From Azospirillum sp. 47_25 (GTDB lineage: Bacteria; Pseudomonadota; Alphaproteobacteria; RF32; CAG-239), in the NCBI GenBank assembly GCA_001917125.1, contig MNTU01000016.1:1-64000 (forward strand): a stretch of DNA of 64,000 nucleotides. The letters run 5' to 3'. A program made the position numbers and the translations under genes. Each line of letters begins with the position of its first letter. Position 1 is the first letter of the stretch. A model generated the notes under the pieces. That model saw only the letters and a list, made by a program, of their open reading frames with translations, made no database searches and had not been told where the DNA came from. Below, in pieces: positions 43,304-52,982 of the stretch.

Positions 43304-43334
43304 AAACCTCCGCCGCAGACGGGGAGGTTCTTGC
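43304..43334 (-). terminator. Intrinsic terminator
   Basis: The stem AACCTCC / GGAGGTT is followed on the minus strand by TTTG, just beyond the 43341-43865 gene. It is weak, so partial readthrough to the next membrane-protein gene is plausible. Confidence 0.55.
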
Positions 43335-43340
43335 AAAATG

Positions 43341-43865
43341 TCAGCCGTAAGGAACGACAATTATCGTACTTTCCGTCAGGCCGAAAAAATCGAACGGATC
43401 ATAAGAACAATAACTGACCGCCACCGACAACGTATCTCCGATTTTGTAACGGTCTTTGTTTTTCACATCCAACTCCGCCGACAGCGGTCTGCGGCTGACC
43501 GCCGTGTCAAATTCGCCAAACAGCCGGGTCGGACGATAGCTCTTGTCCGTAATTTTAAATGTATAAACGCCGCCTTCCAGGGCCCTGACAAACTGCTGAC
43601 GCAAAACGATTATCGAAAAGCACGAAAAAACAACGCTTGCCCCGCCTGTAATCAGCCAGAGATATTTATCGGGCCGTTCCGACAATAATTCAAAAACCGA
43701 CAGCACTCCGATAAAGGCTTCAAACATCAGCGTCAGCATCACATAAAATGCCCAAAGACGCTGTTTGGCAATACTCATCACCGAAATTCGGAATTCGGCA
43801 TACAAAAAGTTCGCAAAATTGAGGAAAATCATTGTTCCTCCAATCCATAACCAATAATCTTTCAT
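43341..43865 (-). CDS. Membrane protein, unknown
   Basis: The 174-residue product has three hydrophobic segments (near residues 6-22, 41-60 and 70-88) and a C-terminal soluble domain with predicted strands (VYTFKITDKSYRPTRLFGEFDTAVSRRPL, SVAVSYCSYDPFDFFG). No family is recognised. With the two genes downstream it forms a small group between pnp and rplY. SD is poor. Confidence 0.5.
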   Translation of the reverse strand: MKDYWLWIGGTMIFLNFANFLYAEFRISVMSIAKQRLWAFYVMLTLMFEAFIGVLSVFELLSERPDKYLWLITGGASVVFSCFSIIVLRQQFVRALEGGVYTFKITDKSYRPTRLFGEFDTAVSRRPLSAELDVKNKDRYKIGDTLSVAVSYCSYDPFDFFGLTESTIIVVPYG

Positions 43866-43933
43866 AAAAATAAATTTAAACAGTAATTAAAATTTACTCT
43901 TTTTATAATCCCGGACCTTTCTGACGTCAAATA

Positions 43934-43963
43934 AAAAAAGGTTTGGAAATCCAAACCTTTTTT
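43934..43963. terminator. Intrinsic terminator after pnp
   Basis: A perfect 13-bp stem AAAAAAGGTTTGG / CCAAACCTTTTTT with an AAAT loop and T-runs on both strands ends the rpsO-pnp transcript. Confidence 0.9.
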
Positions 43964-43981
43964 ATTTTCGTTAGCAGCCGG

Positions 43982-46102
43982 TTATTTCTCCAGGTCTTCG
44001 CCGGTTTCCTGATTAACTCTCTTGGCCGAGAGTTTAATCTTGCCCCGGTTATCCTGGCCGATGCATTTAACCCACATGGTATCGCCTTCTTTATAGAAGT
44101 CGGAAACCGAAGCGATTCGTTCATTTTTGACTTCGGAAATGTGGACCAGACCCTCAGTCGTTCCCAAGAAACGAACAAATGCGCCGAAATCCATAATTTT
44201 GGTAATGACACCTTTATAGATTTTGCCTTCTTCCGGTTCGGCCACAATGCCCATAATCCATTCCAAAGCGGCATCGCCGTCTTCTTTTTTCAAAGTGGCA
44301 ATGCGGATAATGCCGTCATCGGAAATATCGATTTTGGAATTGGTTTTCTCGGTAATTTCACGAATAACCTTACCGCCGGAACCGATAACTTCACGGATTT
44401 TATCAACCGGAATTTTAATCGCGATAATTCGCGGAGCCTTGTCGGAAACATGCGGACGCGGCGCCTCAATTGCTTTAGCCATTTCACCCAGAATATGGAT
44501 ACGGCCTTCATGAGCCTGAGCCAAAGCCTTTTCCATAATTTCTTTGGTAATGGAAGTGATTTTAATATCCATCTGCAAAGCGGTAACGCCGTCTCTAGTA
44601 CCGGCAACCTTAAAGTCCATGTCGCCCAGATGGTCTTCATCACCGAGAATATCGGTCAGAATGGCAACCCGGCCGTCATCTTCCTTGATCAGCCCCATGG
44701 CAATACCGGCAACCGGTTTGGCCATCGGTACGCCGGCGGCCATTAACGACATGGTCGTTCCGCAAACGGTAGCCATTGAAGACGAACCGTTCGATTCCAT
44801 AATTTCCGAAACTACGCGAATAGTATAAGGGAAACTGTCCTTGTCTTTCGGCAGCATCGGATGAACCGCACGCCAGGCCAATTTTCCGTGACCGATTTCA
44901 CGACGTCCCGGGCTGCCGATACGGCCGCACTCGCCGACGGAAAACGGCGGGAAGTTATAGTTCAGCATAAAGTCTTCTTTATACTCGTCCATCAAACCGT
45001 CAACAATCTGCGCATCTTCGCCGGTTCCCAATGTGGTAACCACCAGAGCCTGGGTTTCGCCGCGGGTGAAAATAGCCGAACCGTGTGCCATCGGCAAAAC
45101 GTCAACTTCGCACTGAATCGGGCGTACGGTTTTGGTATCGCGGCCGTCAATACGGTGTCCGGTCGTCAAAACGCTTTCGCGCATAACATGATGCATCAGC
45201 TTTTCAATCGCATCTTGAGCATAACGCTGTTCAAACTCGTTTTCCGGATCCAAAGTCGCTTTGAATTTTTCCGAAGCGGCAGCAATCAAATCACCGCGTT
45301 TCAGCTTGTCGGTCTCTTTGAAAGCGGCTTCAAACTCTGCGGTATAACCGTCGGCCAGCTTTTTGTAAAGCTCGTCAAATTCCGGCGGAAAGACCGGAGC
45401 TTCCCAAGCTTCTTTACCGGCTTCGGCTTTCAACTCTTCAATCAGTTTAATAACCGGCTGAAAGTTTTCAAAACCGAACATAACGGCACCGAGCATCGTC
45501 TCTTCGGAAAGTTCCTGCGCCTCGGACTCAACCATCAGCACGCCTTCCTTGGTACCGGCCACAACCAGTTCCAAATCAGACTCTTTAATCTGGGAAACCG
45601 TCGGGTTCAAAATATAATTTCCGTCTTTGTAACCGACTTTGGCAGAAGCAATCGGCCCCAAAAACGGAATGCCGGAAATGCTCAAAGCGGCAGAAGCGGC
45701 AATCATCGCCGGAATGTCTGAATCGGTGTTTTGGTCATGCGACAAAACCGTGCAGATAACCTGAACTTCATTTTTGAAAGCATCGGGAAACAGCGGACGG
45801 ATCGGACGGTCAATCAAACGGGAAAGCAAAACTTCGCGCTCGCTGGGTTTGCCTTCGCGTTTCATAAAACCGCCGGGAACTTTACCCGTTGCATAGTATT
45901 TTTCCTGATAATTGACAGTCAAAGGAAAGAAATCCTGATCAGCCTTTGCCTCTTTTGCTGCACATACCGTTGCAATTACTTCTGTTTCGCCATAGGTAAC
46001 CACAACCGCGCCCTGCGCCTGGCGTGCTAACTTACCCGTTTCCAATACCAACTTGCGTCCGCCCCATTCCATTTCCTTGCGGACAACTTTAAAATCGATC
46101 AT
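43982..46102 (-). CDS. pnp: Polyribonucleotide nucleotidyltransferase (PNPase)
   Basis: PNPase degrades RNA phosphorolytically from the 3' end and is part of RNA turnover. The 706 residues hold two RNase PH domains ([20 protein letters not shown] at the start; [38 protein letters not shown] near 317), then a KH domain ([15 protein letters not shown] near 558) and a C-terminal S1 domain ([18 protein letters not shown] near 622). The start at ATG 46102 has SD AAAGGAAAG; 12 upstream codons lack SD. Its leader contains several strong hairpins typical of autoregulated pnp. Confidence 0.97.
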   Translation of the reverse strand: MIDFKVVRKEMEWGGRKLVLETGKLARQAQGAVVVTYGETEVIATVCAAKEAKADQDFFPLTVNYQEKYYATGKVPGGFMKREGKPSEREVLLSRLIDRPIRPLFPDAFKNEVQVICTVLSHDQNTDSDIPAMIAASAALSISGIPFLGPIASAKVGYKDGNYILNPTVSQIKESDLELVVAGTKEGVLMVESEAQELSEETMLGAVMFGFENFQPVIKLIEELKAEAGKEAWEAPVFPPEFDELYKKLADGYTAEFEAAFKETDKLKRGDLIAAASEKFKATLDPENEFEQRYAQDAIEKLMHHVMRESVLTTGHRIDGRDTKTVRPIQCEVDVLPMAHGSAIFTRGETQALVVTTLGTGEDAQIVDGLMDEYKEDFMLNYNFPPFSVGECGRIGSPGRREIGHGKLAWRAVHPMLPKDKDSFPYTIRVVSEIMESNGSSSMATVCGTTMSLMAAGVPMAKPVAGIAMGLIKEDDGRVAILTDILGDEDHLGDMDFKVAGTRDGVTALQMDIKITSITKEIMEKALAQAHEGRIHILGEMAKAIEAPRPHVSDKAPRIIAIKIPVDKIREVIGSGGKVIREITEKTNSKIDISDDGIIRIATLKKEDGDAALEWIMGIVAEPEEGKIYKGVITKIMDFGAFVRFLGTTEGLVHISEVKNERIASVSDFYKEGDTMWVKCIGQDNRGKIKLSAKRVNQETGEDLEK

Positions 46103-46146
46103 AAAATCTTTCCTTTCATATTCTCTTACAATCATCAACCGGCGCA

Positions 46147-46222
46147 GGCCCTCCCGCTCCGGCCACCTGCCCGAAAGCAGGATTTTTTTACAAAGAATGC
46201 GGAACGCACCCGCCCCGCATTC
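46147..46222 (-). promoter_or_regulatory. pnp leader hairpins
   Basis: Reading minus: GAATGCGG / CCGCATTC (46195-46222), CCTGC / GCAGG around CTTTCGG (46166-46181) and GGCC / GGCC (46147-46164) are stacked within 75 nt between rpsO and pnp. In known bacteria an RNase III-processed double-stranded leader mediates PNPase autocontrol, and these hairpins could serve that purpose here. The A/T-run after the second hairpin also gives partial terminator character. Confidence 0.55.
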
Positions 46223-46287
46223 AAAAATTTTCTCAAACCATAAAACGAATTACTTTAAGGTTTGATTTAGGCTGAACACCTAAACCC

Positions 46288-46418
46288 CCGAAGATTGATT
46301 TTAGGGGAGTAGATAAAGTGAAAAACAGAGACGAAAAAATTTTAATGTACATAAAAGTACATGAATTTTTTCGTACTCGCATTTTTTGCTTTAGATACCG
46401 CATAAAATCAATCTTATT
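46288..46418 (-). repeat. Palindromic 3'-end element G (after rpsO)
   Basis: The outer arms AGATTGATTTTA / TAAAATCAATCT are perfect over 12 bp and the near arm begins right at the rpsO stop. Further in, TAGATAAAGTGAAAAACAGA mirrors gene-sense TATCTAAAGCAAAAAATGCGA, and the inner stem CGAAAAAATT / AATTTTTTCG surrounds core ATGTACATAAAAGTACATGA. Confidence 0.78.
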
Positions 46419-46683
46419 TACGGAGGTCGAGCTTCTTAATCAGATCCTGATACCGACTTTCGCTTTTTGATTTCAGGTGATCCAACAGGTGACGACGACG
46501 GCTGACCATCTTCATCAAGCCCAAACGGGAGTGCAGATCTTTCTGATGCGTATTGAAGTGCTCAATCAGAGAGTTGATTCTGTAGGTCCAGATGGCAATC
46601 TGAACTTCCGGAGAACCGGTGTCACCCGGGGTCTGGCCGAATTCTTTAATTAATTCCTGTTTTTTTTCATTTGTAATCGACAT
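46414..46683 (-). CDS. rpsO: 30S ribosomal protein uS15
   Basis: uS15 binds 16S rRNA early in small-subunit assembly. The 89 residues are standard: [34 protein letters not shown] near 18, LTxHxxxHxKD-type [17 protein letters not shown] near 32 and [17 protein letters not shown] near 50. It lies between truB and pnp, the usual operon order. Downstream it runs into element G and the pnp leader. Confidence 0.98.
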   Translation of the reverse strand: MSITNEKKQELIKEFGQTPGDTGSPEVQIAIWTYRINSLIEHFNTHQKDLHSRLGLMKMVSRRRHLLDHLKSKSESRYQDLIKKLDLRK

Positions 46684-46704
46684 CTATTTTTCCTTTTCGT
46701 TTAT

Positions 46705-47613
46705 TCACAAATTAAAAACCCGAAGCGGGGAAATTCTTTTTTCCTCGATTCGCACGATTGCAATCAAACTGCCGTTGCAAAACGCCGCCGCCTCCCGGCC
46801 GATGAGCTTATCAATGTCATAAGCCCGGGGCGAAACGCCTTGTCCTTTTTTCAGCTTGTCTGCATCAACTTCCGAAACAGCAATCTCCGCGATGTCGCGC
46901 AGGGATGTTTCTAACGGAAGCAAAATTTCTTTTAGGGCATCACTATGCACTATATTTTTTATATTTTCCAGTAAAATTTTTGACTCAAGGCCAAATTGAC
47001 CGCATTTTGTCCGCCGCAGCTCCTGCAAAAAGCCGCAGGTTCCCAGTTTTTCAGCCAAATCGCGACCCAGACTGCGCACATAAGTTCCTTTCGAACATTC
47101 CACCCGGAATCTGGCCTGTCCTTCCGGCAGTTCCTCCAGCAGCTCCAGGGCATAAACTTCCACCGTCCGCTCGGGAATGCTGACTTCTTCGCCGCTGCGC
47201 GCCAAAGCATAAGCCCGCCGGCCGTTGATTTTAATGGCCGAATAAGCCGGCGGCACCTGATTGATCTGCCCCACAAACTGCGGGATAACCGCCAAAATTT
47301 CTTCCCGGTCGGGAATTTTATCCGATTCGCTGACAATTTTTCCTTCGGAATCTCCCGTATCGGTCGCTTTTCCCCACTGCACGACAAATTCATATTCTTT
47401 GCGGCCGTCCGTCACATAAGGCAGCAGCTTGGTTGCCTCACCGAAAGCAATCGGCAGAATTCCGGTGGCAAACGGATCCAATGTGCCCGCATGTCCGTTC
47501 TTTTTGGCATTAAACAGCCGCCGGGTCAGGTTCACCACTTGGGTTGACCCGATGTCCCGCGGTTTATCGACTATCAGCCAGCCGTTAATGTCTTCGCCTT
47601 TTTTTCGTCTCAT
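46705..47613 (-). CDS. truB: tRNA pseudouridine(55) synthase TruB
   Basis: TruB makes Psi55 in the T-loop of tRNAs. The 302 residues have DKPRDIGST near residue 16, GHAGTLDPFATGILPIAFGEATKL near 35 (catalytic Asp in TLDP), YEFVVQWGKATDTGDSEG near 68 and RFRVECSKGTYVRSLGRDL near 168. The rpsO start is 21 nt downstream. Upstream is a spacer and the 47694-48698 gene, ending in its own terminator. Confidence 0.96.
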   Translation of the reverse strand: MRRKKGEDINGWLIVDKPRDIGSTQVVNLTRRLFNAKKNGHAGTLDPFATGILPIAFGEATKLLPYVTDGRKEYEFVVQWGKATDTGDSEGKIVSESDKIPDREEILAVIPQFVGQINQVPPAYSAIKINGRRAYALARSGEEVSIPERTVEVYALELLEELPEGQARFRVECSKGTYVRSLGRDLAEKLGTCGFLQELRRTKCGQFGLESKILLENIKNIVHSDALKEILLPLETSLRDIAEIAVSEVDADKLKKGQGVSPRAYDIDKLIGREAAAFCNGSLIAIVRIEEKRISPLRVFNL

Positions 47614-47666
47614 CTTCTTTTCCTTTTATTACTTTCTTAACGGATATCTCTGCCTCTGGCAACAAA

Positions 47667-47692
47667 AAAAGCGCTTCCTGAGAAGCGCTTTT
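47667..47692. terminator. Intrinsic terminator
   Basis: The stem AAAAGCGCTTC / GAAGCGCTTTT with a CTGA loop lies directly after the 47694-48698 gene, with a T run on the minus strand. Confidence 0.88.
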
Positions 47693-47693
47693 A

Positions 47694-48698
47694 TCATTCG
47701 ATTAACTGCAATTTAGCTCCTATCACCATCGGTTGACAAACAACTTTATGCACTTTGTTGCCATAGTGGACATAAAGACAGTCTTTCCCATCAAACTGCC
47801 CCATTTCAACCTCATCGGCATCCTGCTTATAAAACACGTCCTTAGCCAGCACCTGATAAATGCCCTGTGTTTCTCCTTCAAAAATCCTGCGCGTCCGGGC
47901 AATAACCTTAACGCCGAAACTTTCACCGCAACTGCCGAATAACGGCAGTAAGACCACATCAAAGAAAGGATCCTTGCCCTCCCACAGAGCATCAGCAAAT
48001 TTTTCTTCAAAATCCGCAATCCAGCCAAAACCGGACTTGCTGCTTTGAAATGTCTCCACAAAATGATGATAGTCCGCCCAAGAAGCCATCGGCTTCTCAC
48101 TCATAACGACCTTTTGCTCAACGCCGTATTCCGGAGCTTTCATCCCCGGACAATGGCACCATTTTCTTCGCGAAAAGATATTGAGAAAACGCCAAACACC
48201 TTCAATTTTAAATTTGGCAATATCAGCTTGCAGACAGGGAATGCTTTTCCCTTCAGTCTTCTGATAATCGCTGCACCTGACTTGACACAGCCGGTTTTCC
48301 TCAAAATAGCTGAGCAAATAAAGCCCGTTCCATGTTTTGCCTTCGAAAAGTTTACGGACAAATACCGTTTTTTTCTGATCAACGGATTCGCCCAGAAAAT
48401 GGAGCTGAAAATCTTCATCCCACAGCTGCCACATCATATTCTGCAAAAACAGAATTTTCTTACCGAGCCGGACATAATCGTCACAGCCTATTTTTGAACA
48501 AAGGCATCTGTTTTGCTTATCATAGCGGCATAAACAGAAAAATTTCTCATTGTAGCCGAGCACGAAAAAATCTTCCTTTTGCTCCACAATCTTATCGGCA
48601 GCAATAACCGTTCTCATCTCAAAATCAGGCGGGCATATCTGTCTCAAAACCAGTCTGCTTCCGACCTGACGCAGTTCAAAATCTTTCAATACATCCAT
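47694..48698 (-). CDS. Hypothetical protein
   Basis: The 334-residue soluble protein is unrecognised. It is rich in aromatic residues and cysteines (about twelve Cys, several in C-x-C spacing such as FCLCRYDKQNRCLCSKIGC near residue 53) and has many beta-like segments. It may be a multi-stranded or propeller-like fold, but that is inference. The start at ATG 48698 was chosen because upstream codons run into the promoter region of the divergent gene; no SD is clear. It ends in its own terminator. Confidence 0.55.
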   Translation of the reverse strand: MDVLKDFELRQVGSRLVLRQICPPDFEMRTVIAADKIVEQKEDFFVLGYNEKFFCLCRYDKQNRCLCSKIGCDDYVRLGKKILFLQNMMWQLWDEDFQLHFLGESVDQKKTVFVRKLFEGKTWNGLYLLSYFEENRLCQVRCSDYQKTEGKSIPCLQADIAKFKIEGVWRFLNIFSRRKWCHCPGMKAPEYGVEQKVVMSEKPMASWADYHHFVETFQSSKSGFGWIADFEEKFADALWEGKDPFFDVVLLPLFGSCGESFGVKVIARTRRIFEGETQGIYQVLAKDVFYKQDADEVEMGQFDGKDCLYVHYGNKVHKVVCQPMVIGAKLQLIE

Positions 48699-48781
48699 AA
48701 TTATCAAATATTTATAATAAAAACTATCGTCCCGATTATATACAAACTTATGTTTTTGGCAAGCCCTGTTCGACAAACATT

Positions 48782-48810
48782 TTGACAAAACACGCAATTA
48801 GTGCTATTTT
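48782..48810 (+). promoter_or_regulatory. Near-consensus sigma-70 promoter for the amidotransferase gene
   Basis: TTGACA (48782-48787), a 17-nt spacer and TATTTT (48805-48810) lie just before the gene at 48830. The leader would be only about 12 nt for the ATG at 48830, or about 33 nt for the ATG at 48851. Confidence 0.65.
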
Positions 48811-48829
48811 GAATGAAATTGCTATTTTT

Positions 48830-49753
48830 ATGAACCTAAAAAACAAACAAATGCAAACAAAACAAACTGTCTCGCTGCAATTCCTTCCGGAATACAATGC
48901 CTACGGCATCAGCGACAAAGAAGTAAAAAAATTGACAGACCGGAATATAATTCCGATTCTGGAGTTGAGTAACGAAGCACTGCAGGAACTGGCACCCGAT
49001 ACGGAAGTCCGCAAAGGAGAACCCGTGGTTGCATTCCTGATGGGACGGGAAAAAGGGCACTATACGGTTGATATGCCTTATCTGAAAGCAATGGCTCAGT
49101 CCGGAGCAAGCTTAAGATTTCTCACTTATAATGAGAATCTTGACCAGATGGACGGCATCAACGGTTTAATTCTGCCCGGCGGAGCTTTCGATTCGCCGAA
49201 CGAATTTTACACCGATCCGCTGAAACCGAACGGCAGCCGCCCGGGTACGCGCTCGCACGCTTACATCTCCTCAATCATGAAAGCCGAAAAAAACGGTCTG
49301 CCGATTTTGGGAATCTGCGCCGGCGCCCAGCTTTTGGGAAGCATGCACGGCATGCGTATGTATCGCAGCGTTAAGGAATACACCCAAACGCCGCTGGAAC
49401 ATAAAACCAAAGAACTGGCCGCGCACGATGTATTTGTTGCACCGTTTACGCCTCTGGCCGACATTATCGGCGAAGGACATATTCTGACCAATTCCCGCCA
49501 CCGGGAAGCAATGATGCCGAATGATACGATTTCCGATATGAAAATCTATGCAACGGCCTCGGACGGAACTCCCGAAGCTTGGGGAAACGCAGAAAAACAC
49601 CTGCTCTGCATTCAATGGCACCCCGAAGATTTTGCCGCCATCGGTGATAAACGGATGCAAAAAATCTATGACTGGATAGCCGAAGAAGCTTCCCGTCATC
49701 AGCAAAAATTATTTGAACAAATCTGTCTGCAACATAAGCAAAAAAGCTTGTAA
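48830..49753 (+). CDS. Class I glutamine amidotransferase-like (gamma-Glu-GABA hydrolase type)
   Basis: The 307-residue product has the triad of class I amidotransferases: the nucleophile Cys in GICAGAQLLG near residue 167, and the His/Glu pair in QWHPEDF near residue 262. GLILPGGAFDSPNEFY near residue 114 matches PuuD-like hydrolases. The N-terminal 50 residues are an extra, charged segment with no signal peptide. A TTG 48 nt upstream is part of the -35 promoter element and was rejected as a start; neither ATG (48830 or 48851) has a strong SD. The substrate is unknown. Confidence 0.8.
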   Translation: MNLKNKQMQTKQTVSLQFLPEYNAYGISDKEVKKLTDRNIIPILELSNEALQELAPDTEVRKGEPVVAFLMGREKGHYTVDMPYLKAMAQSGASLRFLTYNENLDQMDGINGLILPGGAFDSPNEFYTDPLKPNGSRPGTRSHAYISSIMKAEKNGLPILGICAGAQLLGSMHGMRMYRSVKEYTQTPLEHKTKELAAHDVFVAPFTPLADIIGEGHILTNSRHREAMMPNDTISDMKIYATASDGTPEAWGNAEKHLLCIQWHPEDFAAIGDKRMQKIYDWIAEEASRHQQKLFEQICLQHKQKSL

Positions 49754-49770
49754 AAGCAAACAGACGTATA

Positions 49771-49798
49771 AAAGAGCCTCCTTTCGGAGGCTTTTTTT
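49771..49798. terminator. Bidirectional terminator
   Basis: The stem GCCTCC TTTC GGAGGC is followed by seven T on the plus strand and preceded by AAAAGA. It serves the amidotransferase gene (plus) and rbfA (minus), whose stop codon it touches. Confidence 0.88.
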
Positions 49799-50186
49799 AT
49801 TCTTCATCGGGCTGCTGCAAATCATGAGCCACTTTAGGATCCCGCAGCAGCTTTTCGATCTTATCAACTTCCTCAAAAGTCTTATCAACTTTAAAGACCA
49901 GCTCCGGAGCGTAACGCAGCTGCATCTTTTCGGCAATTTGCTTGCGCAGATAGTTGGCCGCCAGCTGCAAACCGCCGACAACTTCCTGTAAATGAGCATT
50001 GTTCAGCGTCATCAGATAAACCGACGCATATTTCAAATCAGGAGACACCGTCACTTCGGTAATCGTCACAATCGTGTCAATTCCCTCCAGATTACGAATT
50101 TCCCCTTTTTGAATAAATCCGGCCAAAATCCGTTTGATTTCCTGCCCGACCCGCAGCTGTCTCTGCGATTGTTCTTTTACTGCCAT
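49797..50186 (-). CDS. rbfA: 30S ribosome-binding factor RbfA
   Basis: RbfA is a cold-shock-related factor for 16S maturation. The 129-residue KH-type protein has QRQLRVGQEIKRILAGFIQ near residue 7, ITITEVTVSPDLKYASVYL near 42 and LRYAPELVFKVDKTFEE near 92. It follows infB across a 290-nt spacer that contains two palindromic elements, so it may be separated from the infB transcript. Confidence 0.95.
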   Translation of the reverse strand: MAVKEQSQRQLRVGQEIKRILAGFIQKGEIRNLEGIDTIVTITEVTVSPDLKYASVYLMTLNNAHLQEVVGGLQLAANYLRKQIAEKMQLRYAPELVFKVDKTFEEVDKIEKLLRDPKVAHDLQQPDEE

Positions 50187-50261
50187 TTTCTTATTCCTTA
50201 TCCTAACTTGATATTCCTGACCTCAACCTGAAAATATGCCCGGCCGGGAAAACTAATTCTT

Positions 50262-50370
50262 AATTTTTGCCCCTGCTCTCACCGACGGTTCTGAGAAAGG
50301 AACATGCGGCACCGTTGCTTTTGAACGACATGCATATTCAACAAAATAACCGGCATAATGCCCCTCACTT
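50262..50370 (-). repeat. Degenerate 3'-end palindrome near element H
   Basis: The stretch GTTGCTTTTGAACGACATGC (about 50314-50333) with flank CAACAAAATAAC resembles the core and inner stem of element E (GTAACTTTTGAACGACGTGT). This looks like a decayed second copy placed in tandem with element H, as at ychF. Confidence 0.45.
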
Positions 50371-50492
50371 AAAATGTTGCAGGCTGGGAAAATAAAGGCG
50401 GAAGTACCGAAACATACACAAACGTACGGAAGGACACTTCCGTCCTGCAATTTCCCTGCCAGTTCCCGGTCAGAAACATTTACAGTTTGGCG
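50371..50492 (-). repeat. Palindromic 3'-end element H (after infB)
   Basis: The distal part ACTTAAAATGTT (50367-50378) resembles gene-sense ACTGTAAATGTTT at the infB stop, and GGCTGGGAAAA mirrors GGCAGGGAAAT. The inner stem GGAAGT / ACTTCC surrounds core ATACACAAACGTACGGAAGG. A short insertion interrupts the near arm. Confidence 0.7.
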
Positions 50493-52945
50493 GCAATAGC
50501 CTCTATCTCATAACATTCAATAAAGTCACCGACCTGAATGTCATTATAGTTTTCAAAGCTCATACCGCATTCATAGCCTTCTTTAACTTCCTTGACGTCT
50601 TCTTTGAAACGTTTGAGTTGGCCGAGATTGCCGTCATGGATAACGACGTTGTCACGCAGCAGGCGGACTTTTGCACCGCGTTTGACCAGCCCTTCGGTAA
50701 CCATACAGCCGGCAACTTTGCCCACCCCGGTAATATTAAAGACATTGCGGATTTCGGCATAACCGAGAATCTTCTCTTTGAGTTCGGGCGACAGCATGCC
50801 TTCCAAACCTTTCTTCACGTCATCGGCCACATCGTAGATAATTGAATAATAACGAATATCAACACCGTCGCGACGGGCCATATCCCGCGCCTGCGGAATG
50901 GCACGAACGTTAAACCCGATAACAAAAGCGTTTGAAGCTTTCGCCAGTGTAATGTCGGATTCGGAAATCGGACCGACCGCCGAGTGCAGAATTTGAACAC
51001 TGACTTCATCATTCGACAACTTGTTCAACGTTCCTTCAATTGCCTCAATCGACCCTTGAACGTCAGCTTTGATAATAACCGGCAAGTGTTTGATTTCGCC
51101 GGATTTAATTTTATCCAGCATCTGTTCCATCGCTGACTTGGCGCTTTTTACCAGTTTGGCGTCACGTTCTTTGCGGATACGATAATTGGTTACTTCACGA
51201 GCCTGATTTTCATCAGCAACAACCGTAAAATCGTCACCGGCCGCAGGTGTTCCCTGCAAACCGAGAACTTCTACCGGAGTTGCCGGACCGGCTTCCTGAA
51301 CTTTGTGCCCCATTTCATTAAACATGGCACGAACACGTCCCCATTCTTTGCCGGCAATACAAATGTCGCCGACCTTGAGCGTTCCGCGCTGAACCAAAAC
51401 CGTTGCCACCGAACCGCGACCTTTTTCCATTTTGGCTTCAATGACCGTACCGTCAGCCGTCCGGTTCGGATTCGCTTTCAAATCCAGAATCTCAGCCTGC
51501 AGCAAAATAGCTTCCAACAACTTATCGATATTGATGCGCTTCTTTGCCGAAACTTCCGCACAAAGCGATTCGCCGCCCAGTTCTTCCACCGCAATGCCGT
51601 GCTGCAGCAAAGCAGTCTTAACTTTCATCGGGTCGGCGCCCGGCAGGTCAATTTTGTTAATCGCCACGACAATCGGCACTTCCGCCGCCTGAGCATGGCG
51701 GATAGCTTCAATTGTCTGCGGCATAATGCCATCATTGGCAGCCACGACCAAAACCACAATATCGGTCACTTTGGCACCGCGCGCGCGCATTTCCGAAAAG
51801 GCCTCGTGACCCGGCGTATCAATAAAGGTAATCTTGTCACCTTTCGGCGTCACAATCTGATATGCACCGATATGCTGGGTAATACCGCCGGCTTCGCGTG
51901 CGGCAACGTTTGTCTCGCGCAAGGCATCCAGCAAAGAAGTCTTACCATGGTCAACGTGCCCCATAACCGTAACCACCGGTGCCCGCGGCAGCATCTGATC
52001 CGGCGTATCTTCCGCACCCTTGATAGCTTCTTCAACATCGCTGTCGGCCACGCGCTTAAACTTGTGTCCCAGTTCTTCGACCACGATTTGCGCCGTATCG
52101 GCATCAATCGGCTGGTTAATGGTTGCCATAACCCCCAGAGACATTAGCTTTTTGATAACATCGGCACTCTTCTCGGCCATACGGTTAGCCAACTCCTGAA
52201 CCGTAATAATTTCAGGAATAATAACTTCTTTAATAACCTTTTCCTGCGGCTGAACCGGTTGAACCGGTTTAGGCTGTTTTTTCTTAAAGCGGCGCCGCGG
52301 CCCGCCGAAACCATAATCGTCATCGTCGTCATCACCGCTGCCGATGCTGTGCAGATTAACTTTTCCGCCCCGGCGCTGCGGTTCAAAACTCCGCTTCATA
52401 ACTTTTTTGCGTTCCTGCTCAAATACGTCTTCGCGGCTTTTTTCAAGGTCGGAAGCTTTGCGGAATTTTTTCGAAGAATTTTCCTCTTCATCTTCGTCAT
52501 CATCATAATCTTTTGATTTTTTATCTTTGGTCTTAAAAGATTTTTCCTCGGCTTCGACTACCGGAGCTGTAATCTGGGCCGATTTGATTTCTTTCACCAT
52601 TTCCGCCTTTTTGGCTTCTTCCGCAGCCTGACGCGCCAAACGCTCTTTTTCTTCCTGTTCGCGTTCCTGACGGCGCAGACGTTCTTTCTCCTCTTCTTCC
52701 TGACGGCGGCGAGCCTCATGCTCTTTGGCTTCGGCAATCAGCTTCAGTTTCATAGCCGTTGCTTCGTCAATCTTAACATTGTTTTCGGCCGGCTGCGCAT
52801 TCGGATTAATCACTCTTTTTTTGCGTACTTCCACCTGCACAACTTTTTTGCCTTCGTGCGTATGAGCCTTATCACCCAGATTTTTGAGAGTAAGCGTCGA
52901 TTTTCCCGATAATGTTAATTTGCTCTTTGCATTATCTTCTGTCAT
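50480..52945 (-). CDS. infB: Translation initiation factor IF-2
   Basis: IF-2 delivers fMet-tRNA to the 30S subunit. The 821 residues consist of a lysine/glutamate-rich N-terminal region (1-240, with a long EERxRR helix near 85-120 and an acidic patch), the IF2_N linker near 245, and the G domain with [14 protein letters not shown] near 329, DTPGHEAF near 375 and [10 protein letters not shown] near 430. Domains II, III and the fMet-tRNA-binding IV follow. The start has SD GGAGATGG. It is part of rimP-nusA-ylxR-infB. Its 3' end forms element H. Confidence 0.98.
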   Translation of the reverse strand: MTEDNAKSKLTLSGKSTLTLKNLGDKAHTHEGKKVVQVEVRKKRVINPNAQPAENNVKIDEATAMKLKLIAEAKEHEARRRQEEEEKERLRRQEREQEEKERLARQAAEEAKKAEMVKEIKSAQITAPVVEAEEKSFKTKDKKSKDYDDDEDEEENSSKKFRKASDLEKSREDVFEQERKKVMKRSFEPQRRGGKVNLHSIGSGDDDDDDYGFGGPRRRFKKKQPKPVQPVQPQEKVIKEVIIPEIITVQELANRMAEKSADVIKKLMSLGVMATINQPIDADTAQIVVEELGHKFKRVADSDVEEAIKGAEDTPDQMLPRAPVVTVMGHVDHGKTSLLDALRETNVAAREAGGITQHIGAYQIVTPKGDKITFIDTPGHEAFSEMRARGAKVTDIVVLVVAANDGIMPQTIEAIRHAQAAEVPIVVAINKIDLPGADPMKVKTALLQHGIAVEELGGESLCAEVSAKKRINIDKLLEAILLQAEILDLKANPNRTADGTVIEAKMEKGRGSVATVLVQRGTLKVGDICIAGKEWGRVRAMFNEMGHKVQEAGPATPVEVLGLQGTPAAGDDFTVVADENQAREVTNYRIRKERDAKLVKSAKSAMEQMLDKIKSGEIKHLPVIIKADVQGSIEAIEGTLNKLSNDEVSVQILHSAVGPISESDITLAKASNAFVIGFNVRAIPQARDMARRDGVDIRYYSIIYDVADDVKKGLEGMLSPELKEKILGYAEIRNVFNITGVGKVAGCMVTEGLVKRGAKVRLLRDNVVIHDGNLGQLKRFKEDVKEVKEGYECGMSFENYNDIQVGDFIECYEIEAIAAKL

Positions 52946-52982
52946 ATATTTCCATCTCCGTAATTCAATATTCTTCTTCGTC

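Noticed and set aside
48782-48829. Start of the amidotransferase at the TTG at 48782
   Set aside because: The TTG is the first part of a TTGACA -35 box with a well-spaced -10, so the 16 extra codons would lie upstream of the transcription start.
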